From positions 868,001 to 932,000 of the forward strand of contig JAMZAV010000056.1 of assembly GCA_024449915.1 (NCBI GenBank): a stretch of DNA of 64,000 nucleotides, given 5' to 3'. This document shows, in pieces, positions 22,900-31,982 of the stretch. The translations under genes and the position numbers were made by a program. Within the stretch, counting starts at the first letter, position 1, and the number at the start of each line of letters is the position of its first letter. The notes under the pieces are model-generated. The model searched no databases, was not told where the DNA came from, and saw only the letters and a program-made list of their open reading frames with translations. Source of the stretch: Sweltsa coloradensis (lineage: Eukaryota > Arthropoda > Insecta > Plecoptera > Chloroperlidae).

Positions 22900-23600
22900 G
22901 AAGCCAAGTCTTGAAACCACTCGTTTCAACTCACACACGTTCTGAGTCGAGAAATTCCTCCAAGTCGCTCAAAATTGCCAAATCGGTAGTCTTGGGGACA
23001 AGTTCACGAGTCGCACGGTGACTTGGAACGAATGTTTTTTCACGTTTCAAACCACGAGGTATTTGGTGGTGACTTGTGAACTTTGTCGATTTGAGACGAT
23101 CAAAACAGTTTGTTATTGATTTGGTAGTTATAAATTGTGACATCAATCTAGTTGAACGTTGTAAATGCAATTATAGATGTAGCACGGTGAGCTAACAACC
23201 GGCAAATTAACGTACCCGTATGAATACATGCATCACCCCTTTCCAAATTGATCAAACACCAAGTTTAAATTAAATATGTACATTTAAAAAATTATCTGAC
23301 ATTGGATATCTAGGCCTACCTTTAAAAAACAACAACAAAACAACAATACAAAAACAAAATAGCACAGCTTTCATAATAAAGAGATCGATTATTTCAATCT
23401 AACTAGCTGTGATTTTGATCGATTTTATTTTGTAACAAAGTTTTCTATTGGTCACTATGGGATTGTTGGGGGCGGAGCCTCAAGCCGTGAAAATGGTCCC
23501 AAGACTACCGATTATCGTTTACCCCAAGTCACCGGTGACATAGAATGAGCGACTCGACTCACTTCTCGACTCGAAACGAGTGGTCTCAAGACTTGGCCTC
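22900..23600 (+). mobile_element. ~700 bp non-autonomous DNA transposon, copy B (CTG target duplication)
   Basis: Begins GAAGCCAAGTCTTGAAACCA and ends TCAAGACTTGGCCTC, flanked by CTG at 22897-22899 and 23601-23603. It carries CACTCGTTTC plus CGAGTCG-type motifs inside each end. It is the reverse-orientation twin of 20963-21661, 1.9 kb away. Confidence 0.75.
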
Positions 23601-23604
23601 CTGG

Positions 23605-23824
23605 TGTTTGTCTGAATGTTCGCAGACTACCGGGCAAACGGAATATTCTATCTTGATGAAAATTGGAGGGGACCTTCGAAATCTATTAACTTAGATCTGT
23701 AATTTTTGGTACAATCGAAGAAATATTTCTAAAATTTTAACTTTTGGGGCAACGAACAAAAATAATCAACCATTAAAGCTCATCCATCAACACGACTGAT
23801 AAATGCGTTAGCGAAGCGGCCTAG
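23605..23824 (+). repeat. HLE-1-related fragment with 3' end
   Basis: Matches the reverse complement of the diverged HLE-1 copy at 25895-26650 (CCTTCGAAATCT, TACAATCGAAGAAATATTTC) and closes with GCTCATCCATCAAC...GGCCTAG at 23821-23824. The 5' part is missing, apparently replaced by the neighbouring insertion. Confidence 0.55.
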
Positions 23825-23849
23825 AAATATTTCTTGGTTTATTTGGATC

Positions 23850-24135
23850 AAGGACGCGTCAACCGTTAGGTCATAATGCACTACTCTAACCTGAGAGATA
23901 TGGGTAGGAGAAGCCTCAGAACCAGCCACGGGTATAAGGGAAGGAAAAGGGGTTCCTCACGTTGCGGTCGGCATCGTTTTTGTCATCGTTCGTGGTGTCA
24001 TTGTCATCGTCGTCAGGGACGTCGTCAAGGGGTAAGGGAGGTGTCCCCGACGACGTTTGCCAGAGCTCGCCTCTAGTTTCGGGGAGTAATATACTCCGCT
24101 CTTACTAGCTGATGTTTGCGAGGTGGACTTTTTCT
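23850..24135 (+). repeat. Dispersed repeat, family also at 41397-41675
   Basis: Shares GGACGCGTCAACxGTTAGGT, GATATGGG, CCACGGGTA, TCGTCGTC, GTCCCCGACGACG and CTAGTTTCGGGGAGT with 41397-41675. The 66-codon frame across it (23876-24076) is Arg/His-rich and absent from the other copy, so it is not a gene. Confidence 0.6.
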
Positions 24136-24350
24136 CTTGAATCGCCTTGAACGTTAAGCAGAGCCATGCTCTGTGCCAATTCTATCCCGGGAACTCTTCT
24201 GACACAAACACGCAAAAAAATGCATTCCAAAATCACCAAAATCACCAAAAACACACGTTAAATAAATAAACAACTCGCACATCACAAAATCTGAAATGTT
24301 TCATCTTTCAATATTGCGTACCCTCTTTGGACGTGTTTTGTTGATGGTTA

Positions 24351-24380
24351 TGTTGTTTTGTTTTGAAATTGTAAACAACC
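24351..24380 (+). promoter_or_regulatory. Motif shared upstream of the UBR7-like genes
   Basis: GTTGTTTTGTTTTGAAATTG followed by TAAACAAC lies about 30 bp before the start codon. A similar block lies on the minus strand at 33195-33227 before copy 2, and a shorter TGTTTTGTTTTTAAAAC at 37701-37722 before copy 3. It may be a conserved promoter or 5' UTR element, or simply residual homology from duplication. Confidence 0.35.
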
Positions 24381-24409
24381 TTTTAGTACAAAATTGTCAA
24401 GTTTAAAAG

Positions 24410-25537
24410 ATGAGTGGTTTTGAAGAGGAATGTACAGGTGAGCATGAAATAACGATGTTGGAGGTGATGGAGGACAGTAGTAGGCTCGAAGAACAAGCTA
24501 GGCTAGTTCTGGGTGGTTCAGATCATAAGAAATGTAGTTATCCTCAAGGCTACGTCAAGAGGCAGGCTGTCTTCTCCTGTCTGACCTGCAACCCTCCTGA
24601 CATGACGTCAGAACCAGGGGGGGTGTGTCTAGCCTGCAGTCTGACCTGTCATGAAGGTCACGACATGGTGGAGTTGTATACCAAGAGGAATTTCCGATGC
24701 GATTGTGGGAACGCTCGCTTCCCGTGGAATAACTGTAAACTGGAGCCTCAAAAGGATGAGATAAACGATCAAAACATCTACAATCACAACTTTAGAGGGT
24801 GTTATTGTCATTGTGAAAGACCCTACCCAGATTTAGAGGGAAATGAACAGGAAGAGATGTTGCAATGTGTTGTCTGCGAAGATTGGTTTCATCTGGAGCA
24901 TGTACTTTCCGAGGATCCGCCAGGAGATGGTGTCTATGAGATGGTTTGCACGCAATGCGTACAGAAACACGATTTCTTGCTGTGCTATGGGTTTGAAGAG
25001 GTTGATGTCGAAGGTCGCGGGAAGAAGAGGAAGATCGGGGATATGATGGACGTCAAGGAATCTTCAGGTTTGTGTAAACAGCAAGGTGGTACTTGCAATG
25101 ATCAATCTTCTGTGTCGGGTGTTCCACAAGGTGGCGGCTGCAAGATAAAAGAACTCCCAGTAGCAGGTGTTCCGCAAGGATTGTTCCTGTCTGAAGGTTG
25201 GCGAGAGGAACTCTGCAGATGCGAGAAGTGTCTTCAGACATACAAGAATGATCAGGTGGAGTTTCTCCTGGATCCAGAGGATACGATGAAGGCTTACGAA
25301 GAGAAAGGAAAGGAGAAGGATAACAATGAAGAATCGGTATATGAACAGGCTCTGGAGTCTATTGGACATCTTGATTACAATATTCAGCTCGAGGTTCTCG
25401 CCTCGTTCAACGACATGAGGACCCAACTCGTTGAGTATTTACAACAGTTCCGAGATGAAGACAGGGTCGTGGGCGAGGACGATATCGTCAAGTTCTTTGA
25501 AGGGTTGAGGGAGACGAAGAGGAGAAGATTCGAGTAG
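24410..25537 (+). CDS. UBR7-like protein, copy 1 (UBR box + PHD finger)
   Basis: An uninterrupted 375-residue frame related to animal UBR7. The UBR box spans about residues 42-112, with Cys42, Cys57, Cys60, Cys73, Cys76, Cys80, His81, His84, Cys97, Cys99 and Cys109; the block YTKRNFRCDCGN is typical of UBR7. The PHD finger (133-183) has Cys133, Cys135, Cys153, Cys156, His161, His164, Cys180 and Cys183. A linker with a basic GKKRKIG patch follows, then the UBR7 C-terminal region (ELCRCEKCLQTY, EFLLDPEDT) and a basic KRRRFE end. UBR7 is a nuclear protein; human UBR7 is reported to act in histone ubiquitination and chaperoning through its PHD finger. Human UBR7 (about 425 aa) is encoded by many exons, while this copy has none interrupted. 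It could be a retained retrogene or a gene that lost introns. Confidence 0.9.
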   Translation: MSGFEEECTGEHEITMLEVMEDSSRLEEQARLVLGGSDHKKCSYPQGYVKRQAVFSCLTCNPPDMTSEPGGVCLACSLTCHEGHDMVELYTKRNFRCDCGNARFPWNNCKLEPQKDEINDQNIYNHNFRGCYCHCERPYPDLEGNEQEEMLQCVVCEDWFHLEHVLSEDPPGDGVYEMVCTQCVQKHDFLLCYGFEEVDVEGRGKKRKIGDMMDVKESSGLCKQQGGTCNDQSSVSGVPQGGGCKIKELPVAGVPQGLFLSEGWREELCRCEKCLQTYKNDQVEFLLDPEDTMKAYEEKGKEKDNNEESVYEQALESIGHLDYNIQLEVLASFNDMRTQLVEYLQQFRDEDRVVGEDDIVKFFEGLRETKRRRFE

Positions 25538-25601
25538 AAAGATACAGTTCAAAAGTCATTGGAAAAACTTATTAGAGTAAATACAGAATCATCACGATGT
25601 A

Positions 25602-25610
25602 CAATAAAAA
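25602..25610 (+). terminator. Poly(A) signal of UBR7-like copy 1
   Basis: AATAAA within CAATAAAAATC lies about 65 bp after the stop codon. The intervening 3' UTR (GAAAGATACAGTTC, AAAAGTCATTGGAAAAACT) is nearly the same as that following copy 3. Confidence 0.55.
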
Positions 25611-25802
25611 TCAGCCTTAATTAATCACTAGTACGTAATAAAGCATTATCATCATTATGTTTTACAGTTATTTTCTCCCTGAACAACAAGGAAGGACTAA
25701 AGTCAATATTTAAACCAAGGGCAATTATACCTGATTTCATGAATATCGTAGTTACGGTAGGCCTACTAATCGCATTTAAAAAAAACACACAGGTATAATC
25801 TG

Positions 25803-25850
25803 GCAATTTGGCGTGGTTTTAATATTGGCGGTAGTCCATCGTCTATTAAG
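25803..25850 (-). repeat. Fragment of TTAA-type MITE end
   Basis: GCGTGGTTTTAATATTGGCG, GTAGTCC and TATTAAGAG match the MITE linker seen at 11084-11110 and 11467-11492. Only one end is present. Confidence 0.45.
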
Positions 25851-25894
25851 AGACTGCGAAAGTGCATTCTGCCTATGGTTGTATAATAAAGTAA

Positions 25895-26650
25895 CTAGGA
25901 AAACGCTAAAGTCCCGCCGCGTTGATGGATGAGCTTTTTTAAAGTTTTTAGTTTGCATAGGATATCTTACTTTTGCAAGTGCTGTGTTTTGCTGCCTACG
26001 CATTGTAGGTGATTGTTGTCAAGTTTCTATTGTTCTTGTCAATTGGTATTATTTATTTACGTAAACAAACTTATATAAAAGCTTTATTTCTATGGATTCT
26101 GGCTAACTTTTTCATCTTTTTAATTCAAAAGGTACTACATCACCATAACCTTAATGTCCATGTTTAATATGAACGTTGTAGCCCCACCCGTTTGGTCAGA
26201 ATTGGCCCAAATGGCACAAAAATATCGCACAAAAAATCAAAAAACTTTTATTAAAAGCTTTATTTCTATATATTCTAGCTAACTTTTTCAACTTTTTCAT
26301 TTCAGAAAGCAATACATCACCATTACCTTAATGCCCATATAAAACATGAACGCTGTAGCCCCAGCCATTTGGTCTGAATCGGCCCAAATGTCACGAAAAT
26401 ATCGCACTAAAAATCGAAAAAAAATCGTAAAAGTACGATATTCATGAGAAATATTTCTTCGATTGTACCCAAAAACGTAGCAAGTCTAAGTTCAGAGATT
26501 TCGAAGGTCCTGTCAAATTTTAATCAAGATCGCATATGCCGTTTTCCCGGTAGAGAGCGAACAAACAGACAAAAAAAAAAAAAAAAAAAAAACACCGGAG
26601 CTAAATTTTTTGGGGGGTCAGTGAAATTGAAGTCTTCGCTTCGCTCATCC
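25895..26650 (-). mobile_element. HLE-1 copy (diverged)
   Basis: On the minus strand it runs from GGATGAGCGAAGCGAAGACT to GCTCATCCATCAACGCGGCG, GGACTTTAGCG and TTTTCCTAG. A T lies on both outer sides (T-T insertion). It contains an internal tandem duplication of ~180 bp (26070-26240 and 26250-26420, CACCATxACCTTAATGxCCAT) and an A20 tract near 26573. The 26444-26656 frame is not a gene. Confidence 0.6.
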
Positions 26651-26674
26651 AATTAATTAATTTAAAAAAAACTA

Positions 26675-27010
26675 TTTAAATAAAGTCTTCTTACTCAGTA
26701 TCATAACTGATTTTCAGTGGGGGACATTACATTTAAAGGAGACCAAGCCAACCATGAAGATTCCGACACTATCGACGAGCGAACAATGACCAAGTAGAGA
26801 TCGACATATTTAAGTAGGAAACACCGATGAAACAAGCTGGACACGATTCAAATCGCGGATATGACAGAATCAACAAGGCTGATTCGAAGCAACCTTATAA
26901 ATTATTATGTGCCTTGTTCTGGTTGCATTGCCACATTAGAAGATGAAAAACTTCTGCCTAAAGCGGGATTCGAGCCCTGGACCTTTTGCATTGGAAGCGG
27001 AGCCTCAACA
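26675..27010 (-). repeat. SINE-A copy with internal deletion
   Basis: Minus-strand head at 26975-27003 with CCTGGACCTTTTGCATTGGA (complement). The body contains GGGACATTACATTTAAAG and TATCGACGAGCGAACAATG. It is shorter than the consensus between 26920 and 26960. Confidence 0.7.
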
Positions 27011-27164
27011 CAGACCAATAAGTCACTTTAAACTGGTATCGTTATATCTCCTCTTGTAAAATATTGATATTTAAGATCTTTTTCCCGTACAAACTTTGGC
27101 TAAAAGCAAAAATAAAAATAATAATAATAAAAAAATATCATAAATAAATTAACATTAATTATTG

Positions 27165-28135
27165 AACGAGTGAGCGCAGCGAACGTAGTGATTTCCATTC
27201 GACTTAAACGGCCCTTAATTGTTTTTCTGCGTGCGTGCGTGTGTGTGTGTGTGTGTGTACGTTGAAAATCAGCCGAATCGCTGAACAGATTGCGCTGAAA
27301 TTTTAAACAGACATCCGGTACGAGTTTATTGAGAACTGCTAACAAAATCAGCAAGATTCATTGCGATTTAAACCTACAAGAAATGATAAACTGAAAAATA
27401 GACTTCCAATGTTTAGAAATTATTTTAACGACAATGTTTTAGATTTTGAAAAGATATTTTTTGTTTGTTTTTCGCCTGGCCGTGAAATGCCGTGCCCATG
27501 CAAGGTCAGTCGAATGTTGGACGTCAAGGTACCCCCAAATTCCGCTCGTAGATTGAGTAAACCTTGCAATATTTTCACGTATTTCGTACTGGCTATGTTT
27601 ACCATAGTAGGCCCTATTGCCACAGATGATGGACTACACTGCGTTATATGCATTTCAAAACAAGTTTAATTATTTTTAAATTCACTTAAAAAATTACAAA
27701 ATCTTTCCCGACAAGGGGATTAAAACCCAGTATCCCACATTCGGCTAAAAGGGGGCCCCTTCCCCCAACTAACTGGGGAAACGCCAAAGTCGTATTTTAG
27801 ACAAAAGGAGCGAGTCAGGGGTAAGTCCCCGGGGAACTTTTGATTTAATTTTAAAATTAAATTTCGTATAAAAATAGGGTATGGTAAAAAAATCCTGTGC
27901 CGGAGGTTGCTTTTGTTGGCAGTCTTCAAACTGAAATTCGTGGCTGCGGGTTTTGCTTAATGGTGATTTTTGGCCCGGGAGTTGTGTAAAATTTTAGACC
28001 ATATTTTAGGCCAAAATGCTCCACATCCTATGATAGGCTGGGGAGGCCTAAGGAAAGGGGGGAAGAAAAAAAAATGTTACCGGGTACTAACACATGGCTC
28101 ACCACTCGTTAAAAACATTTTGGGCTTTCCCTAGT
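27165..28135 (+). mobile_element. HLE-2 (second Helentron-like family) composite
   Basis: The 5' end GAACGAGTGAGCGCAGCGAA and the 3' end CTCACCACTCGTTAAAAA...GGGCTTTCCCTAGT follow the HLE-1 layout: an inverted motif inside the 3' end, then a conserved GCGTTTTCCTAGT-like terminus. A (GT)n tract lies near 27238-27258. The 27470-27775 part matches 59884-60170, ending in a minus-strand tRNA-like box. The 27361-27669 frame is not conserved and is not called. Confidence 0.4.
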
Positions 28136-28149
28136 TTATAAAAAAATTT

Positions 28150-28510
28150 CGTTTTAGAGTTTCCCCCCCTCGCAATATAACTGATTTCAGTGGGGACATT
28201 AGACCAAAACGCCCAAAACCCAAACCCTGTACGCCCCAACGCAATCGAAAAAGTGAGCGAAACCCCCCAAAATATAGTTTTTTTTGGATGGACAGTGCGA
28301 ACACCCGGGATCACGCAAGAATCAACAAGGCCGATTCAAAAACAACTTTTTAAATTTTTTTTTGGCTTTTTTGCTAGGACGGCTTAAAAGTCACCGTTTT
28401 CAAATTTCCCAACTAATAACTTTTAAAAAATTTAAAAACTTCTGCTAGGGGGGAACGAATCGGGCCTTCTGTATTGGGAAACTGAGTTTTTAGGTTTAAG
28501 GTTTGTTTTT
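28150..28510 (-). repeat. SINE-A copy, very degenerate
   Basis: Recognisable pieces are TGATTTCAGTGGGGACATTA, GACAGTGCGAACACCCG, ATCAACAAGGCCGATTC and GCTAGGACGGCT. Compared with other copies, many differences are single-base changes that lengthen homopolymers, which is also a sign of base-calling errors. Confidence 0.65.
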
Positions 28511-28560
28511 AAAAAGCGGCCGGACTTAAAATCGAAATTTTAATTACAATATTTGTTTTT

Positions 28561-28582
28561 TTGGGGGGGGGGGGGGGGGGGG
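28561..28582. repeat. Poly(G) tract
   Basis: About 22 consecutive G, adjoining a degenerate segment. Possible quadruplex or assembly problem. Confidence 0.8.
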
Positions 28583-28705
28583 AGTTAATTAAATAAATAA
28601 TTCCTAGCCTCGTTTAGCATTGTCCCAAAGTTCGTTCGTAAACACCCTGGTCTATGAGAGGGGATATTACGATACCAGTGAACATGGCAGAATCGACTTC
28701 CTCAG

Positions 28706-29082
28706 ACTCTTAAGAGAATATAGGACATGCGTTTTAGGCAAATTGCTGTTCGCTCGGCCGACTGACACCACAGGTGTTTGACATTTTGAACATATGTCAC
28801 GAATGGGGTTTATTATGGGCCTGCAGTAACACATTTCCAAATTTAGTTCGTAAAATTTAATAAGTTTTCACGAATTTTGATTTCGTTAAAAACTCAAAAA
28901 TTTACCATTTTCGTGATTTTTTTCTGGCTGATAAAGACAAAATTTTGACAAACTATGACTGTAGGGCTGTCCATGCATGCTTTATTGACAACTTTTCAAG
29001 TTTTGTTTACGTCGGATGCATCTTGGCCGAGCGAATAGCTATTTATTGCTAACTGTCAAATGTGTCCCATTCCCTCTTGTTC
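28706..29082. mobile_element. MITE, same family as 4880-5243
   Basis: Begins CTTAAGAGAATATAGGACAT and ends TGTCCCATTCCCTCTTG, with the shared CGGCCGACTGA and ACGTCGGATGCATCTTGG blocks. Its right end abuts the minisatellite at 29087. Confidence 0.6.
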
Positions 29083-29086
29083 ACGA

Positions 29087-29265
29087 GAGAAAGGTGTTAA
29101 GTGGCTACAGTTGGCCAGAACTGCGCAGGGTAGCCAACTACAAGCTCGAGATAGGTGTTAAGTTGGCTACAACTGCGCAGGGTAGCCAACTACAAGACTC
29201 GAGATAGGTGTTAAGTTGGCTACAACTGCGCAGGGTAGCCAACTACAAGACTCGAGATGGGTTAG
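29087..29265. repeat. 53-bp minisatellite whose units encode hairpins
   Basis: CTCGAG recurs at 29145, 29198 and 29251, an exact 53 bp period over about three units; the first is diverged. Each unit has AGTTGGCTAC and its complement GTAGCCAACT around an AACTGCGCAGG loop. Frames through it are repeat translations, although one (29208-29414) runs out into unique sequence that stays open for 50 codons. Confidence 0.9.
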
Positions 29266-29414
29266 TTCGAGTAGAAGCGATTGAAAACTTTTTTCGAGAT
29301 CACTTCATTAAAAAACTGAAGGACGATCTTGATTTCCGATTGGGTAAGAAATATTATCCTCCAGGCAGGAAGAGAACGAATTCTGATAGAATGTTTTACG
29401 AAATGTGTTCTTAA
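29266..29414 (+). other. Unique open segment after the minisatellite
   Basis: About 50 codons remain open before a TAA at 29412. They give a charged peptide with ENFFRDHF and KKYYPPGRKRTNSDRMFY. Composition is less AT-rich than the surroundings. It may be a fragment of a real coding exon; no family is recognised. Confidence 0.25.
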
Positions 29415-29566
29415 CCCAATCTTTAATATTAAGGGGATTGTATCGTCGTCAAAACGATAACTTTAAGTTAAAAAAAACGATGACAAAAAAGTTGGTTGAA
29501 TGAACGGGGATCCAGAATAATATAAAACATATTCAGTACAATAATTATTTTGGGTAGGATGATGAT

Positions 29567-29715
29567 GATGATTTTGTTGCTAAACGTCTCATATTAATGC
29601 ACTAAGGCTATTCGAGACGATGAGTGGTGATAGATAAGGATGAAGGACGATTACAAGCAAACATGCCTTATGCGGGAAGCGAACCCACGTCCTCGTAGAG
29701 CCATACTTTCCTATC
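29567..29715 (-). repeat. SINE-C copy
   Basis: The minus strand reads TGGCTCTACGAGGACGTGGG, TTCGCTTCCCGCATAAGGC, then CATCCTTATCTATCACCACT and the GAGACGTTTAGCAACAA 3' end. Complete head and tail. Confidence 0.8.
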
Positions 29716-29739
29716 ATTCATTATGTGACATCTTTCTTC

Positions 29740-30215
29740 AACAATAATATCTCTCTCTCATTCTCTTTCTCTCTCTCTCACCCCTCTATCTTAGATAGAA
29801 TTCTTTTATTGCCTCTTCGAAAGCAATTATCGCCCTCATCCTCCGGACATTTAGAACAGTCGTCTTGCAATCAATTTACCCCATCTTGCATAAGCCAACT
29901 ACTCCACTGACGGATCCAACAGAGACGAGACTTACGCGATTAATTTCTGACACATTCATCGCAGTCACTTCAATAAACGAACCGTTAAAGAACGAGACTG
30001 ATTTCCAAGGGTTGTGTCATAAAATAGGATGAAATGGGTCATAAAGTTGTTGAGAGAGGAAGGTCCAATCAATAGGAGTTGAGATGTGTTCGTGGACCTA
30101 CAGACGTTAACAATCTCGTCTGTTACTTCTAGGTTATGAACGAGTAGTCAAATAAAATAGCATGACTTTTTATTTTTATGTTATTTGTGGTCTAGTTTCA
30201 CTTGCCCACACTTGC
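29740..30215 (+). repeat. Arm 1 of ~440 bp inverted duplication around UBR7-like copy 2
   Basis: Starts in a (TC)n-rich run and passes TAGATAGAATTCTTTTATTG, AACAGTCGTCTTGCAATCAA and CAGACGTTAACAATC to CACTTGCCCACACTTG. It aligns in inverse orientation with 33812-34276 with only scattered differences, including a short extra segment (AGTTGAGATGTGTTCGTGG) at 30078. Confidence 0.85.
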
Positions 30216-30292
30216 TGTGATGATGATTTTCGGTGCTAAATAGCGCCAATTATACACAAACAATAGGGCATGAAAATTATTGAAAGGATACA

Positions 30293-30983
30293 CTAGGAAG
30301 CTTCGCAAACGCTTTTTCAGGCGCGTTGTTCGATGAGCGTAATTGGTGCATTGAGCTGCCATGTTTTATGCAGATTTTCTGTTGTTTTGTGAAAAAATCA
30401 TTACAATCGGTAGAAAACGGAAAAAAACGTAAAATTGCGATTTTCATGAGAAATAATTTTTCGATTGCGCTTAAATTTCATACGAATATATTAATTCATA
30501 TAATTAAGGTTAAGTGAAAAAAATAGTACAATCGGATAAAGCATGTAGGTGTTATAAGTCTAAGAAATTTAAAAAAAACTAAAAAAGCGTAAAATTGCAA
30601 TTTTCATGACAAATAACTTTTTGATTGCGCTCAAATTTCACAAAAATAAATTAATTCCTAAAAAGGTTGTGTGAAAAAATCATTTTAATCGGGTAAAGCA
30701 TGTAGGTGTTATAAGTCAAAGACATTTTTTTTTAAATCTAAAAAATCGTAAAATTACGATTTTCATGAGAAATAATTTTTCGATTGCGCTCAAAAACGTG
30801 GCAGTTTAGTTCAGTGATTTCGAAGGCTTCCACAAAATTTCATCGCAATATTGGAGTATCGGTTTAGCCGGAATCGTGTTTAAAACACACAAAAATACAC
30901 AGAAAAAAAGAAAGAAAAGAAATCCGGATGTTTTTCTCCAGTGTAGTAGAATGGAATCTTCGCTTTGCTCGCTACGCTCATCC
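30293..30983 (-). mobile_element. HLE-1 copy
   Basis: Minus strand from GGATGAGCGTAGCGAGCAAA (30983) to the CTAG at 30293. It has AGAATGGAATCTTC-like start blocks, ATTGCGATGAAATTTTGTGG-like centre and three successive ~165 bp internal units (TTATAACACCTACATGC...TTTGAGCGCAATCG). A T is found on both outer sides. Confidence 0.65.
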
Positions 30984-31374
30984 AATTATGACATATTCAT
31001 GAGTGATCAGTAACTGATGAGGATACATCGATGATTAAGAATGTTCAAAAATCTAAAATCAATACAATGTATTAATTTACTTACGATAGGACATTCATAA
31101 ATTTTTTGAGGTACGTGAAAATAGCTTTTTTTCGCCATTCGCAATTTTTTCGCTAAAAACTAAGGTTTTACAGTCCTATTTTATCTATTTTCCATAGTAT
31201 CTATAATTTGTTTTTCCACATTTTTAAACCTTGATGGCACAACTTCAACATAAAAATACGAAAAAACTTCAAACACAATTTTTTTAAAGTGTTTAAAAAA
31301 TAGATGCTATAAAACGCTATAAAATGACACACCTTTAATAATATTTAATACGCAATATAGAAATTTAAAAAGTC

Positions 31375-31600
31375 CATCCAGACAGGGGATCAAGCCCGGA
31401 TCTCCCACATTCCAGGGAGGCGCCTTAGCCAACTAGACCACCGAGACGGTAACTAATTAACATTATAGCCTATATTTGAATGAAATATTTACATACAACT
31501 TAGAACTTTGATATAGGAAATATATTTAACCTCAAATGATCGGACGTCTACCTGGAATGTGGGAGACCAGTGTTCAAACCCCGGTCGGTGAAGATTTTTT
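31375..31600. repeat. Head-to-head pair of tRNA-like SINE heads
   Basis: A minus-strand tRNA-like unit (31375-31450: GGTGGTCTAGTTGGCTAAGG, GGCTTGATCCCC) faces a partial plus-strand unit (31540-31600: CTGGAATGTGGGAGACC, GTTCAAACCCCGGTCGG). Both continue outward into TTTAAA-rich tails. The same tRNA-like box occurs at 27700-27775 and 60106-60170. The anticodon arm is irregular, so working tRNA genes are unlikely. Confidence 0.55.
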
Positions 31601-31982
31601 AAATTCTGAATTGTAATAAACAAACAAAATTCCAGCTAACGGAGTGTTTCCAGAACAACCAAATCAATCAGTTTTCAAATCTTACAAAACTTAAATTCTA
31701 ATTCTGTGTCAGTCAACATTTTAAAAATTGATAAAAACTTTTGCGTCCCGTGCATGACATTTTTTTACTTCGACAAAAAAAGAATCATGAATGCAACCGC
31801 GACAAAACAGCCCAATCAAAAAAAAATCCATTTTAATATTGCTTTATTAAATTATTCAGTATCCAATAACATACCAATTCTTGAATCTAAAGATGAAACG
31901 TAACATAACCATTTCAGTGGAGGAACTTCTATGACACGATGTCTGGGCGATCATAAAAAACTGCACATTTATTTGATTTATT

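Noticed and set aside
25064..25426. 120-codon minus frame opposite UBR7-like copy 1
   Set aside because: Antisense shadow of a gene with clear domain evidence on the plus strand; same for frames opposite copies 2 and 3.
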